Positions 22,816 to 34,739 of a DNA stretch of 64,000 nt are shown in pieces; positions within the stretch are counted from its first letter, which is position 1, and each line of letters opens with the position of its first letter. The translations under genes and the position numbers were made by a program. The notes under the pieces are model-generated. The model searched no databases. It worked only from the letters and a program-made list of their open reading frames with translations, and was not told the origin of the DNA. Location of the stretch: positions 79,943,410 through 80,007,409 of the forward strand of contig NC_134839.1 in NCBI RefSeq assembly GCF_965363235.1, given 5' to 3'. This DNA comes from Mytilus galloprovincialis. Taxonomy: Eukaryota; Mollusca; Bivalvia; Mytilida; Mytilidae.

Positions 22816-23399
22816 TTGGTTTGCATGATCGTTGTATCAAAATGTTAAATGATTATCTAAAAAATAATAAACTTCTGAAATACATCGTCAAAAACTCGAA
22901 GTTTTTAAGTTTTTAATAATAATACATATTTTTTTTTAAATTACAAAACAAAAATTAAGTTGTAAATGTAAATTTTCATATGTCATTTTTTTTTATAATG
23001 AAAAGTCCAAAACTCGAGCTTGTAACTGTTAATTATAATCAGTTTATTAAAATTCTATTCATTTTGCTTGTTTTGGTCGAACATTATTAAAGTCGAAAAA
23101 AGGTTTAATGGCTAAACTTATTAATTAGTCATTCTATACTGCAGATATCAAAAAAGACTGTTTTAACTTATTAGGGATCACCAATGAAAGAATGGGTCCT
23201 CCTGGACAATTTATCGTTTTAGATTATAAAAGACTGTTGCTAACTTTATTTTATGTTCTCAAAAGTAAAAACAATGTCACGTCATTGGCTCGGTTTCCAT
23301 TGCTTAGATCACAACCTTTTTAGTATATGTACACTTTTGAAAATATTACTCAGTCAGAGTGCCAAGATCTAAAATAATAATTCATGTTGATCTTACATA
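22816..23399. other. AT-rich stretch, nothing recognised
   Basis: No gene, RNA or repeat signal beyond poly-T and poly-A runs is seen. Confidence 0.5.
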
Positions 23400-23900
23400 T
23401 GAATTTCTCACTTTCCCGATAAGATTTTCCGTATTTTTATGCCCTACCTACGATTTTCTCGGCTGTGCTTCCGTCCGTTCGTTCGTCGTACCGTTTGTTC
23501 GTCCGTCCGTCCGTCCGTTCGTCCATCAGTCCGTCTGTCTGTCCCGCTTCAGGTTAAAGTTTTTGGTCGAGGTAGATTTTGATGAAGCCGAAGTCCAATC
23601 AGTTTGAAACTTAGTACACATGTTGCTTATGATATGACCTTTCTAATTTTAAAGCCAAATTAGACTTTTGACCCCAATTTCACGGCCCACTGAACATAGA
23701 AAATGAAAGTGCGAGATTTAGGTTAAAGGTTTTGGTCAAGGTAGTTTTTGGCGAAGTTGAAGTCCAATCAACTTGAAACTTAGTATACATGTTCCCTATG
23801 GTTTGATCTTTCTAAATTTGGTGCCGAATTAGATTTTTTTACCCAATTTCACGGTCCATTGAACATGGAAAATGATCGTGTAAGTGGGGCATCCGAGTAC
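23400..23900 (-). repeat. Dispersed repeat, minus orientation
   Basis: Read on the minus strand this is the same family as 5885-6046 and 15915-16412: two AACTACCTTGACC-type modules, then a CGGACGGACGAACG microsatellite and the ATCGTAGGTAGGGCAT end (here on the left). A fragment of another repeat with TCATTGGCAACCATACCACA follows at 23980-24036. Confidence 0.75.
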
Positions 23901-24417
23901 TTTGGACACATTCTTGTTTTGTAATCTATTATATATCTGCAGTTACACTCATCTTTCTAGCAAAAGTTATTTGCATTATAGTCCGTTGGTCTTTAGTGCT
24001 GTCTTCATTGATGTTTCATTGGCAACCATACCACATGACATTTAAATAACAATTAACACCCTATCAACAGTTTGACGTCAATCGGGATGATAATTCTAAG
24101 TGGTAAATAGTGAAAAACCAAATCAGTTATTTTAGACAATTGAAAGTGCTTCGACTTCAGAATTTTTAGATAGGTGTTGTATAATGGACATCAGTATTTA
24201 AAATGGGGTTAACTATCTTGACCTCTATGTATCTTTAGATTTATGAAGTGTCTACATTGACCTATGCAAAACATTCCAATCCTACACTATAAACTTCAAA
24301 TGGAATCTAAAAAAGTTAAGCTGATAATTGTTTCAAAAAGTCAAAAAGACATTGTTACAGCAATAATTATAATATAATTGACAATCTTTGTAGTCGCTGC
24401 TTAGTTATTCACCGGAT

Positions 24418-24663
24418 TTGTTATCTCATAAGCATTACGACGGGTGCCACATGTGGAGCAGGATCTGCTTACCCTCCCGGAGCACCCGAGATCACCCCTA
24501 GTTTTTGGTGGGGTTCGTGTTGTTTATTCTTTAGTTTTCTATGTTGTGTCATGTGTACTATTGTTTGTCTGTTTGTTCTTTTTATTTTTAGCAATGGCGT
24601 TGTCAGTTTATTTTCGATTTATGAGTTTGACTGTCCCTCTGGAATCTTTCGTCCCTCTGTTAT
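24418..24663 (+). repeat. Retroelement tail A (5'-truncated copy)
   Basis: This has the ordered blocks GACGGGTGCCACATGTGGAG, GCAGGATCTGCTTACCC, GGTGGGGTTCGTGTT, ATGGCGTTGTCAGTTT and GAGTTTGACTGTCCCTCTGG. The same sequence is attached to reverse-transcriptase coding DNA at 32405-33395 and 55660-56308, so this is its 3' UTR inserted without the coding part. Confidence 0.85.
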
Positions 24664-25518
24664 GAATAAATGGAGATACGGGGTAAACGTCAAAGACTCA
24701 AAAAGGCAACAAGACAAAAATATCTAAAAACTTGAATCCACTTTTGTAGAAGAATATGGCAAAAATGATGTTAGAATAGAGACATCTATAATTTTTCTGT
24801 AAAATAGAAACAACTATTGGTTTGTTCATTTTTATTGTTTTTATTCAATGGAATTCGTTTTCAAATACTTCAGACTAAAGATATAAGAGAAAAAAAAATA
24901 CAATTGAATTTTTATAGTTAACCTTTTAAAGATTCATACTCTAAAAAAAATCGGAAAAGTAAAATTTATAGTGAGTGCATTGACATATTTGTTGTTGTTG
25001 TCTTCGAAGTGAAAGAGTGAGTTTTCAATAATAGTAAAACTGCCTCAGTTGTCTCATGGTTGTGTGTTCACGAATTCTAATGGTCTTTGTTTGAATTCAT
25101 AACCTGGACAAATCACATAGACTTGCAACTGCTGCTTCTTCAAGACAAAAAGAGAAGTTTACCTGTCGAAATATTATATATCCGGTGTCAGATACGTCTG
25201 TAATATGAAAATACAAATGTAATCTATTCTGGTAATTTGTACGCTTATCTGCCAAATTTAAACCGTATAACGCACTGCTTTCAGGTGACAAACCACCAAT
25301 TCACCCATTTAAATTTAGAACATGTGTAAAAGCAGCCCTTCCCTGACAATAAACGGTGTTTTGGATTTCATTGTATACTTGAACTAACAAACAATTTTAC
25401 TGAAATGCAACTTTTGGTGAAAGAGAACTATATTTAGCCCATTGTGAGCCAACTTTTACTTGTGTACGAGTATGCATTATGTATTGAGGATTGATACGCT
25501 GCACATAAAGTATACTTA
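24664..25518. other. Nothing recognised
   Basis: AT-rich DNA with no supported gene or repeat. Confidence 0.5.
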
Positions 25519-25800
25519 GGCAGCAACCATTTGATTTTCTGGGGGGAGCTATGTTTTTTTTTTCTGTACAAACTTTTTTTTTCGCCTATGGCGAAAAACA
25601 ATCTATTTTTTTCGCGACAAGTCGAAAACAATTTTTTTTTTTCAATTTTAGCATTACACATAGTGGCAGCTGAGGGTGAAACAAACAATTTTTTTTTCTC
25701 AGAATCAAAAACAAATTATTTTTTTCTCCTAAAACTGGAAACAAACTTTTTTTTCCAAAAAAAACCATAGCCCCCCCCAGAAAATCAAATGGTTGCTGCC
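25519..25800. mobile_element. MITE with long terminal inverted repeats and TTA duplication
   Basis: The 282-bp element has terminal inverted repeats of about 35 bp (GGCAGCAACCATTTGATTTT at the left, its complement at the right), followed inward by a G-run/C-run and poly-T/poly-A. It is flanked by TTA on both sides (25516-25518 and 25801-25803). A 3-bp TTA duplication is the known target preference of PIF/Harbinger transposons, so a non-autonomous member is likely. The interior repeats T-runs alternating with short GCGAAAAACAAT-like blocks. No transposase is encoded. Confidence 0.8.
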
Positions 25801-27353
25801 TTATTTAAGATTTTCAAAAAGCGGAATTTTTATTTTTTTTTTTTTTTTATTTTTTTTTTTTTTCAAATCAAATATTTTATTGTCATATAAACTTTACAGT
25901 TTGTGACTAACATATTTTTAATAGTAGTTGCCTTCCGAACGGTAGATTAAGTGTTTCACTTCAAGACTTTGAACATTAATTTTGTTCTAAATTAGCATAT
26001 AGAAAGAAAGGTAAACCACTTACAATTCCTGGTTTCTATGAAGTTAAGATACATGTATATGTAAAATATTAAGAAAGCTTAAAATTTAAAAACAAAAGGT
26101 CGAATATATAGGGATTTTGAATTTGGTGGTCTGACACCTTTCGTATTGACAAGTCATTATTTGTATTGACAAGTCATTAATAAAGGAAGTTGTTCTCTTT
26201 GAAATCAAATCTTCATCAAAAATAAAGTATTCGGAAATAGTTGTAAAAATGTACAAAATACACGTAAATATCGTAAAAAGTTTTAGCAAAACGTGCAGAA
26301 AATGCAATGCAGTGCTGTGTTTTGAACGCTTTTCTGGATAATTTCATCGGTTGTAGCTGAAAGAAAAAGAAAAGTTATAATGTTAAAATATGCCAGAAAC
26401 TATACAAAGCATACGGGGCCTACAATAAATAAAGATAACCGTAAAAGGTCAAAGTAGAGTTGTCTACAAGGAATAAATAAAACTGTAGAGGGTCAAATTG
26501 GAGTGGTCTACCAAGAATTAATTGCCTATTAAAAGTCAGTCAAAGTTGTCCACAATAATAAATAAAAAAATTATCTACAGTCAACTCTGCTTAGGTAAAT
26601 AAGAAAAGAAATGAAATAAACAAAATCAATCTGCATGGATAATATTTTATAATGAAGTCCTAAATAACATAGTTATTAACATACGGGAAAAGGTCTTGGT
26701 TTAAGAAAAGGGACAACTGTGCATTTGAACATTGACTGCGAAAAATGAATGCATTGTTAATTGTTTGATATATATTGCTATCACCGTGTGTTCTTGTTTA
26801 CTTCATTCGGGAAAGATATATAGACATTGAGACGGTTGACAGATCACCGGGCCTAATATGAAGCCAAAGTAAACTAAATATGCCATATCTACTGTAAAGC
26901 TTAAATGTTAGATATCGAAGAACATAATTATGATAAAATGATCGTTCCATTTTTGGGTAAATCTGGACACTCACAAACATTATGTTTTCGTCCAAGTTTC
27001 AAAAAGATCATTTTTTTTTTCAAATTGGTACATGTAAAATAAAATGTCACGATATAACGAAAGAAACGTCTGACGTTGTTTTTTTTTACCTAGGACAGAC
27101 ACACAAACACATTGCGATGTTTAACTAGTTTATTTTTAGATTTCAGTATCTTTTTAATATTTCAAAATGTTGCTTGTTGATCTCGATCAAGAATATTAAG
27201 AAGTTTATCTGACACACATGCATATAAAGCAGTTCTAGTGAGTGCTATGACTATGTTCATGTGAACTGTAAGATAACAGTTGGCACTGATAATTCAAATC
27301 AGTACTTAAGACGTACATTCTACAGCCTTGGTCTCTTATCATAACCAGACAAC
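25801..27353. other. AT-rich stretch upstream of the first EF-hand gene
   Basis: A long poly-T run lies at about 25830-25862. No coding signal is supported. The right end contains the putative promoter of the EF-hand gene. Confidence 0.4.
27220..27229 (+). promoter_or_regulatory. Candidate TATA box of EF-hand gene 1
   Basis: GCATATAAAGCAG places a TATAAA about 130 bp upstream of the candidate ATG at 27354, which would give a 5' UTR of about 100 bases. It is positional evidence only. Confidence 0.3.
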
Positions 27354-30300
27354 ATGAAAAAGGCAAGTCTGATTTTCTTCTCTTATCAAATATATTCATA
27401 TAACATTGTCGTTCCATCGTGTATTGGTCTGTTTAAAGCAAAAAGAAGTGCTATAACCAAGTGTACTTGTATTTATATATGCAATGTAATACGTTGAAAA
27501 TTGAACGTTTGGGTATAACATGTATAAATGGTGACAAACACAGAGGTGAACGCACCAAACCTGTATCGTAGCTTATCTTTTGTCTGTTTCGGGAGTTTTA
27601 ACTATCACACTTGGTGCTCACCTTAAAAAATAAAGTGTTAAAACATATTGTAAAAAACTGACAATAACATGAATTACTAATTTGAATATTTCAATGTTAA
27701 TGTAGCATTCTTAGGAATGCTCCTTTCCCTTTCAACAAAACAAATATATTACGTTATCGCAAAGATTATGCAGTACAGCGGTTAGCATCCTAACTTATCG
27801 TTTACTTGTATCAACGTAAAATATGTTCGACACAATTATTTTTAATGATAGCATTTTAGACATTGATTTTTTTATATGTTTGTTCGTGAGACTTTGACTC
27901 AGCCCTTGTATAAGACAGCTTAAATAGTTCTTAGACAGTGTTAAAAATGTCACAGCTTGTGACAAAACATTTTATCATAACCACGCCAATTCTACTTTAG
28001 AACGATATTTTAAGATATGTTAAGGAACAAATGTGAAAAATAATATAATTTTCAAAACAAATGGCGTTGATCTGTTGCCTGCGACGTCAATCGCCCACTT
28101 ACTTTATTTATTTTGATAATTTTATTTGCCTGTTTTTATTTGTAAGTACGTGAACTTTTGTTAGCCTTGTATGGCAAGCCGTTTTGTTTTTATTTATTCC
28201 ATTCTCCAGATATCTTAGTAGAAATTAAGAACTTTATTAATTTGATGAGATATATTTAAACGAAATGAGACATCTTTATATAAGATATCTGATAAATATC
28301 GTTTTAAACCGGCTATAAATATATCTTTAAATAAAAAAAGTTTGATAAGTTTATTACATAACTTATTCAAGTTATACATATAGAATATCTGATTTTGTTA
28401 AAATGTTATCTTGTTTATCGTAAAAGATATCTGTAAGTTATGAACTATAATTACAAGGTATCTTATACGTTACATATGATTTTGAATATTCTGATTCTTA
28501 ATGTCAGTCCATGTAAAATTCCATTTTTTTCAGATTTTTGGCGTATTTACTCTCCTGGCATTTCTTACAGGAATGTAAGTATAGCTAATGAATGTGGGGA
28601 TTTAAGTAAAAAATAGCAAAGTTGTGGGGGAAATACGAAAAAAGAAATGTAAAAAATGGACAATAAAAATAATAGAACTACATTTAGAACGTCTCGTCTT
28701 TTTTCTAAAAAAAGTTCATTGGAAGGTACCAAGACCTTGTTGATAAATACTCCGTATCAACGTCACAAATAATACATGATTGTCTTGGTGTATATATTCT
28801 GCGCACTAATGTTGTTTATCATCTTAACAACGTGTTTTATTGTTCTTCATTTGTCTTTGTTGTATTATTAATATTACTTTTACTGTTGCATTGTTTTACA
28901 TGTATGTGATATCCATTTAACGTGACTCGGAACTTAAACATCCCGTCAATGTGTTTGTATTGTCCTTCATTTTTTGCTGGTGTGTTTTGTATATGCGACT
29001 TTTTGTATGTCTTTGGTTCTTATAACGTGACTCTGTACTTTAAAAGATCCCGTCAGTATGATATTGTTCTATTTTATGTTATTATGATATATTTCCATTA
29101 TGAATCAGAAAATACGTGAATCACAAACGTCAAGATTATTCAATCGCGTAGTGGAATGAACTATTTGTGGATTCTTATAAATTCTATATAACTTTTGGAC
29201 TATTTTAAATCTCGGTCTATTTTTGAAATTAATTCGAACATACTTTTGATTTTTTAAACCTAAAATTAAGAATGGAAATGGGGAATGTGCCAAAGAGACA
29301 ACAACCCGACCATAGAAAAAAACAACAGCAGAAGGTCACCAACAGGTCTTCAATGTAGCGAGAAATTCCCGCACCCGGAGGCGTCCTTCAGCTGGCCCCT
29401 AAACAAATATATACTAGTTCAGTGATAATGAACGCCATACTAATTTCCAAATTGTACACAAGAAACTAAAATTAAAATAATACAAGACTAACAAAGGCCA
29501 GAGGCTCCTGACTTGGGACAGGCGCAAAAATGAGGCGGGGTTAAACATGTTTGTGAGATCTCAACCCTCCCCTATACCTCTAGCCAATGTAGAAAAGTAA
29601 ACGCATAATAATACGTCTGTATGCTAACATTGCATATGTGAAATTTTAAAATTGTTTGTATATACATTAAACGACAAATATATGTGACGTATAAAATTTT
29701 CTGACGTCAGACAAGCGAATCAATGAATGTGTTTGTAGATAGATGTTTTTGTGTTTTGTTAAATTGTTCCTTTTAAAATTGTTACACGATGATGACTGCT
29801 GTACCCATATTTTGACTATTTTAACTGTTTTATTTATTAAGTCTGTTTAATTCACGCATCATTGTAAATATAACGAAATTTGATGACTGTCATCAAAGTG
29901 AGAGGGTTAGCGCTATAAAACCAGGTTTAATCCACCATTTTCTACATTTGAAAATGCCTGTACCAAGTCAGGAATATGACAGTTCTTGTCCATTCGTTTT
30001 TTATGTGTTTTGTTTTTTTTTTTTTTTTTTGATTTTGCCATGTGATTATGGACTTTCCGATAGGATTTTCCTCTAAGTTCAGTATTTTTGTGATTTTACT
30101 TTTTATCAATACAAAAATACCAATTAAAGTCAACAACATATTATTCAGAAATCTATGAATTGAACAACAGTAATACCCTTACAACGGGTGCCACAAGTGG
30201 AGCAGGATCTGCTCACCCTTCCAGAGCACCCGAGATCACCCGTATATTTTAGTGGGGTTCGTGTTGCTTAGTCTTCAGTTTTCTATGTTGTGTCGTGTGT

Positions 30301-33300
30301 ACTATTATTTGTCTGTTTGTCTTTTTCTTTTTAAGGCATGGCGTTTTAAATTTATTTTCGATCTATGAGTTTGAATGTTCTTCTGGTATCTTTCGCCTCT
30401 CTTTTACAAATCATACTAAAATATAATATCAAACTAATCCACCATTAACAAACTAAACTAACGATTAAGTTGACAAAGATTCTAATATTATTACTTTTTA
30501 GCGGTTTCCTTCACGAATTTGTTTTTCGATACAGTCAGCCTGAACACACAAACCCTTTAAATTCTGACTCCGTATATCATGCTTGCATGAAAATATGTGA
30601 TTCTGAATATTCACCAATATTGTTTGTCTGTTATACCGTGGTTTATGCTTATTATTGACGTTTGTATACTATCACTACCTTCTATTTTACAGTCTTGCGG
30701 ATTCTGAACCTCAGAGAGAGCAAATATTATTTGAAAAAGTGGATAAAAACTTGGATGGATATTTGACGAGGGCAGAACTTGATTCAGTTTTTCTACTGTT
30801 TGATACAAATGGTAAGTCACGTAAATTATGTTTGTTTGTCAAGGTTAACACACATTCGGTTAGGTTCTCAAAGACTATATTGACTCCGGAATATTGAAAA
30901 CATATGGCCATACATAAATACAAGTGGTCATATAGTGATTAAGATGATAACCCAATGTTGACTGGTGTATTTCTATTTTTGACATTTTTACCTATTGTGT
31001 CTGTTTGTTTTGTTCACGCATCGTTGACAATATAATGAAATTTGATGCGACTGTCATACAAGTGAGAGGTTTAGTTAGCTATAAAACCAGGTTCAATCCT
31101 CCATTTTCTACATAAAAAAATGCTTGTACCAAGTCAGGAATATGACAGTTGTTATCCATTCGTTTGATGTGTTTGAACTTTTGATTTTGCTATTTGATTT
31201 GGGACTTTCCTTTTTTGAATTTTCCTCGAAGTTCAGTATTTTTGTGTTTTTACTTTTTTCATATCAAACCCAATATTCATAAAATCTCTGTAAGAGAGTT
31301 AACGTTCGGAAGATATTGCTATATGTAGCATACAAAAATATGTATACGAACATTGCTTAAATCCACATCATTTAGACTCTGTTGGATGGTTGTGTCATTG
31401 ACAGTCATACCAAATCTTTTAATTCTATATGTGTATATTCCCATTTGGCTTTTATTTCTCATATTAATAAAATCCTAGAAAAATATCTCGAACTTATTAT
31501 ATTATATCTGTATATGTTGTGTACAAGTTATCATTTTGTACAAATTATAATTTGTATTTTGACTTTGTACAAAATTTTACAAGAATTCAATTATAACTTG
31601 TAGTTCGTACAAGCACTTTATGTACACATTACAATTTGTACAAATTCAAAATATAAATAAACCATATATTATAATAATTTGCACATTTTTGTTAGTACAA
31701 ATTATAATCTGTACAAAACAAATTGTACAAATTATAATTTGTATTTTGACTTTCAATTGTACAAAATTTGACAAAAAAATCAATTATTACTTGTAATTCG
31801 TACAAGCACTTTATGTACACATTACAATTTGTACAGACTCAAAATATAAATAAGCCATAAATTATAATAATTTGTACATTTGTACTAGAAAAATTATAAT
31901 TTGAACAAAATGATAACTAGTACACAACATATACATATGAGAACAATGTGTAAAGTAAAAGTTATGTATGTAACAGTGGTTTGAATTTCCTTTTAAAAGT
32001 TGCCGCATTATTATATTCGGTGTTTCAAAGAAAGACGAATACTTGCTAATGAAATACAACTTTATACAGCCTATCTATGTTTGAATTAAGTATATTCATT
32101 ATTTGATTTTAGGAGATACCAACATAACTAAACAGGAGTTTGATACTGACTGGATATCTCTGTACAAGTTAGGAACTCAGAAAGAGGCTAACGTGTTGTT
32201 TGATAAAGCTGATGCCAACGACGACTTAATTATCGATGCAGCTGATTTGCCATTTATCTTTAAATTCTTCGATGCAAATTGTAAGTTATGCGTTTTTGAT
32301 CATTACCCGATTTCAATCGATGACAATGCCATTACTCAATTCTCTATTTTAACACAGTATTTTTCCAAAATTATAACTAAATTCAATTGTTTCGATATCA
32401 AGGTACGGCAACCATATCACATTCAAAAGATTTCTTGATTGACAACATATTTGTTACGTTCGGAGGACGTGTTTTTCAACAGACTGTCGGCATTCCAATG
32501 GGAACAAACTGTGCCCCTCTACTTGCCGACTTGTTTCTTTATTATTATGAGGCTGACTTCATGCAGGAACTTCTTAGGAAGAAAGATAAGAAGTTAGCAA
32601 TATCCTTTAACTCTACTTTTCGCTATATAGATGATGTTCTTTCACTAAATAATTCAAAATTTAGTGACTATGTGGACCGCATCTATCTAATCGAGCCAGA
32701 GATAAAGGATACTACAGATACAGTTAAGTCGGCCTCATATCTTGACTTACTTCTAGAAATTGACAAAGAGGGTCGGTTGAAAACAAAACTTTACGACAAA
32801 AGAGATGGTTCCAGCTTTCCAATTGTGAACTTTCCATTTCTAAGTAGCAACATTCCAGCAGCACCTGCATACGGGGTATATATCTCCCAATTGATACGAT
32901 ATTCCCGTGCTTGCATTTCCTATCATGATTTTCTTGATAGAGGGTTGCTGCTCACAAGGAAGCTATTAAACCAAGAGTTCCAAATGGTGAAGTTGAAATC
33001 ATCCCTTCGTAAATTTTACGGACGCCATCACGAGTTGGTTGACCGTTATGGAATAACCGTTTCACAAATGATATCGGATATGTTCCTTACGTCGTAACTA
33101 CAATCCCCTTCCCTTTCATGAATGTGACCTACCGAATTAGACTATTTCCCGGATTTGTTATCACATAAGCAACACGACGGGTGCCAAATGTGGAGCAGGA
33201 TCTGCTTACCCTTCCGTAGCACCTGAGATCACCCCTAGTTTTTTGGTGGGGTTCGTGTTGTTTATTCTTTAGTTTTCTATGTTGTGTCGTATGTGCTGTT

Positions 33301-34258
33301 GTTTGTTTGTCTTTTTCATTTTAAGCCATGGCGTTGTCAGTTTGTTTTAGATTTATGAGTTTGACTGTCCCTTTGGTATCTTTCGTCCCTCTTTTAAGTT
33401 AGTTTCTGTATCAAGGTACGCCTATCAAATCATATCCAAATAAATTTAATTATCATACACCCGTTGCATCTGAACAGAATACACTCATTAGCTACAGATA
33501 CATATACATACATTATCTAACGTAATAAATTGTTGAGAGACGGCCAAATGGTTCTGAAAAAAATATCTACCTGGAGTCACTTTTTCTATGTGTCCATTTG
33601 TCGCGCTTCTGGTCTTATAAATTCTCTCACACGTACAATTCGTGCAAAATATCACTTGTATATATAAAATTGGATATTTAAGGAAAAGTTTATTCAAAAC
33701 CAATTGTTTTTTTTAGTTATAACTACTACACATATAACCTATGCTAATAGATGGAGTGCTGTTCTCATTTATATATGGGGACCTTTATCCCCTCAATTTT
33801 ATGTAAATCAGAGTCAGAGATGTTTTTATCAAGTTTGGTTTCCATTTTTTAAAAGAAGAATATATCAAAGGGATAATAAAAAACCGTCAGACAAAGAAGT
33901 TCAGTTAACATGTTGACAAAAGACAATCTATGGAAAAACAAACCTCCAGAACACAATACACTACAATGAATCTAAAACGTGAGGAACACAATCTTCATAA
34001 AAAGTTCGGAAGGGTGAGCAGTCCCTAGTCAAATGTTGACACCTGTCCGCTTTTTGTTATATTATATTTATACTTCCTAAATGTCTATCCGATTATTATA
34101 CTTCAATACACACAATTTATTGATAACTTTATCGTCAATATATTTTAGCTGACAATAGAGTGAGTATTGATGAGTTTTTGACACAGTGGGGACAACTGAC
34201 TCTAATGGCGTTTGGAACAGCACCAACAGTAACTGCAGACAGTACCACTACAAGTTGA
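27354..34258 (+). CDS. Secreted four-EF-hand calcium-binding protein, gene 1
   Basis: Exons are 28534-28574, 30693-30811, 32113-32280 and 34149-34258 (stop TGA). All junctions are GT-AG and in phase. A first exon at 27354-27362 (ATG AAA AAG, with a GCAAGT donor) would give the signal peptide MKKIFGVFTLLAFLTGILA. Alternatively translation starts at the in-frame ATG at 28501 without that intron. The mature protein of about 130 residues has four calcium loops: DKNLDGYLTRAE, DTNGDTNITKQE, DANDDLIIDAAD and DANSDNRVSIDE. All have acidic or Asn ligands at positions 1, 3 and 5; loop 3 ends in Asp rather than Glu. Introns cut loops 2 and 4 after the third residue. A Thr/Ser-rich tail follows. AATAAA lies at 34326-34331. 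It probably acts as an extracellular calcium buffer or sensor; the specific role is unknown. Confidence 0.8.
29264..29600 (-). repeat. Retroelement tail B (5'-truncated copy), minus orientation
   Basis: On the minus strand it matches the last ~335 bases of the element ending at 42755 (CATTCCCCATTTCCATT end, GGGGCCAGCTGAAGGACGCC, and the TTAACCCCGCC blocks). It lies in the first main intron of EF-hand gene 1. Confidence 0.88.
29780..30110 (+). repeat. Dispersed repeat with ACCAAGTCAGG core
   Basis: Same family as 7265-7450 and 30940-31258, here with a longer 5' part (ACTGTCATCAAAGTGAGAGG, ATAAAACCAGGTTTAATCC). Intronic in EF-hand gene 1. Confidence 0.8.
30180..30408 (+). repeat. Retroelement tail A (5'-truncated copy)
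   Basis: Same ordered blocks as 24418-24663, starting ACGGGTGCCACAAGTGGAGC and ending near TGGTATCTTTCGCC. It lies in the intron before the second main exon of EF-hand gene 1. Confidence 0.85.
30940..31258 (+). repeat. Dispersed repeat with ACCAAGTCAGG core
   Basis: This is the second copy in EF-hand gene 1, about 1.2 kb after the first and about 85% alike by eye. It includes the GATGCGACTGTCATACAAG and TTTTCCTCGAAGTTCAG blocks. Confidence 0.8.
31510..31934. mobile_element. Inverted-repeat element with internal tandem units
   Basis: The ends are inverted repeats of about 45 bp (left GTATATGTTGTGTACAAG, right its near complement). The interior consists of two tandem copies of a 190-bp unit made of TTGTACAAATTATAATTTG-type palindromic blocks. 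Mirror-image short ORFs on both strands are a by-product of the inverted ends. It lies inside an intron of EF-hand gene 1. No transposase is encoded, so it is a MITE or fold-back element. Confidence 0.75.
32405..33395 (+). mobile_element. Penelope-like retroelement copy (RT family A) with 3' tail
   Basis: The open coding part (to the stop at about 33097) has the reverse-transcriptase blocks GIPMGTNCAPLLADLF and RYIDDVLSLNN, the catalytic YIDD, then LDLLLEIDKEGRLKTKLYDK and a C-terminal GRHHELVDRYGITVSQM. The 5' half (fingers and any endonuclease) is absent. A 300-bp 3' tail follows (tail A, 33176-33395). The GxxMG...RYIDD spacing resembles Penelope-like reverse transcriptases, but this is a family-level judgement from memory. 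The frame of more than 230 codons is still open, so the copy is young. It sits just after exon 3 in an intron of EF-hand gene 1. Confidence 0.8.
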
Positions 34259-34739
34259 TAAGCTCATACTACACCAGGATTTTATTTTGACCTGCCTTAT
34301 AATTCATTCTACTAGTATTAATGAAAATAAAAGCAAATGCATTAAATGACAAAGAATTATTCTTCTATATCTTTTTACTAATAAAAATGATTTTGAAGTG
34401 GATTTTTGGTGCATCAGCTTGACAGACTCTTCAAAGCTAGATTAAGACGGATGGATCTTTGTTTTTTTTTTTTTTTTGTGAGTGAAAGTTTAAATTAACA
34501 CATTTAACCCACTCTGTTATAATACGTGTTAAATATTTATGTGTCTAACAACTTTCGATAACATTTATACCTCGATATTAAACATTTAATTAACACTTAT
34601 CTAACTTATTTTCCTGTGTAAATAAATCATTCTGGTGATGTCATGAAACCTGTTTATACAGTGATAGTAAATTTTAGTTGCTAGTAAACCAGTTTATACA
34701 GGTTTACGTTTTGGTTGCCATGAAATTAGATTATACAGT

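Noticed and set aside
24444-24665. Hydrophobic 73-codon ORF, with relatives at 43848-44417 (-) and 56099-56356 (+)
   Set aside because: All are translations of retroelement tail A; the hydrophobicity comes from T-rich sequence.
31382-32059. Two short ORFs with the same YMLCTSYHFVQII peptide on opposite strands
   Set aside because: They arise from the inverted ends of a fold-back element, not from duplicated genes.
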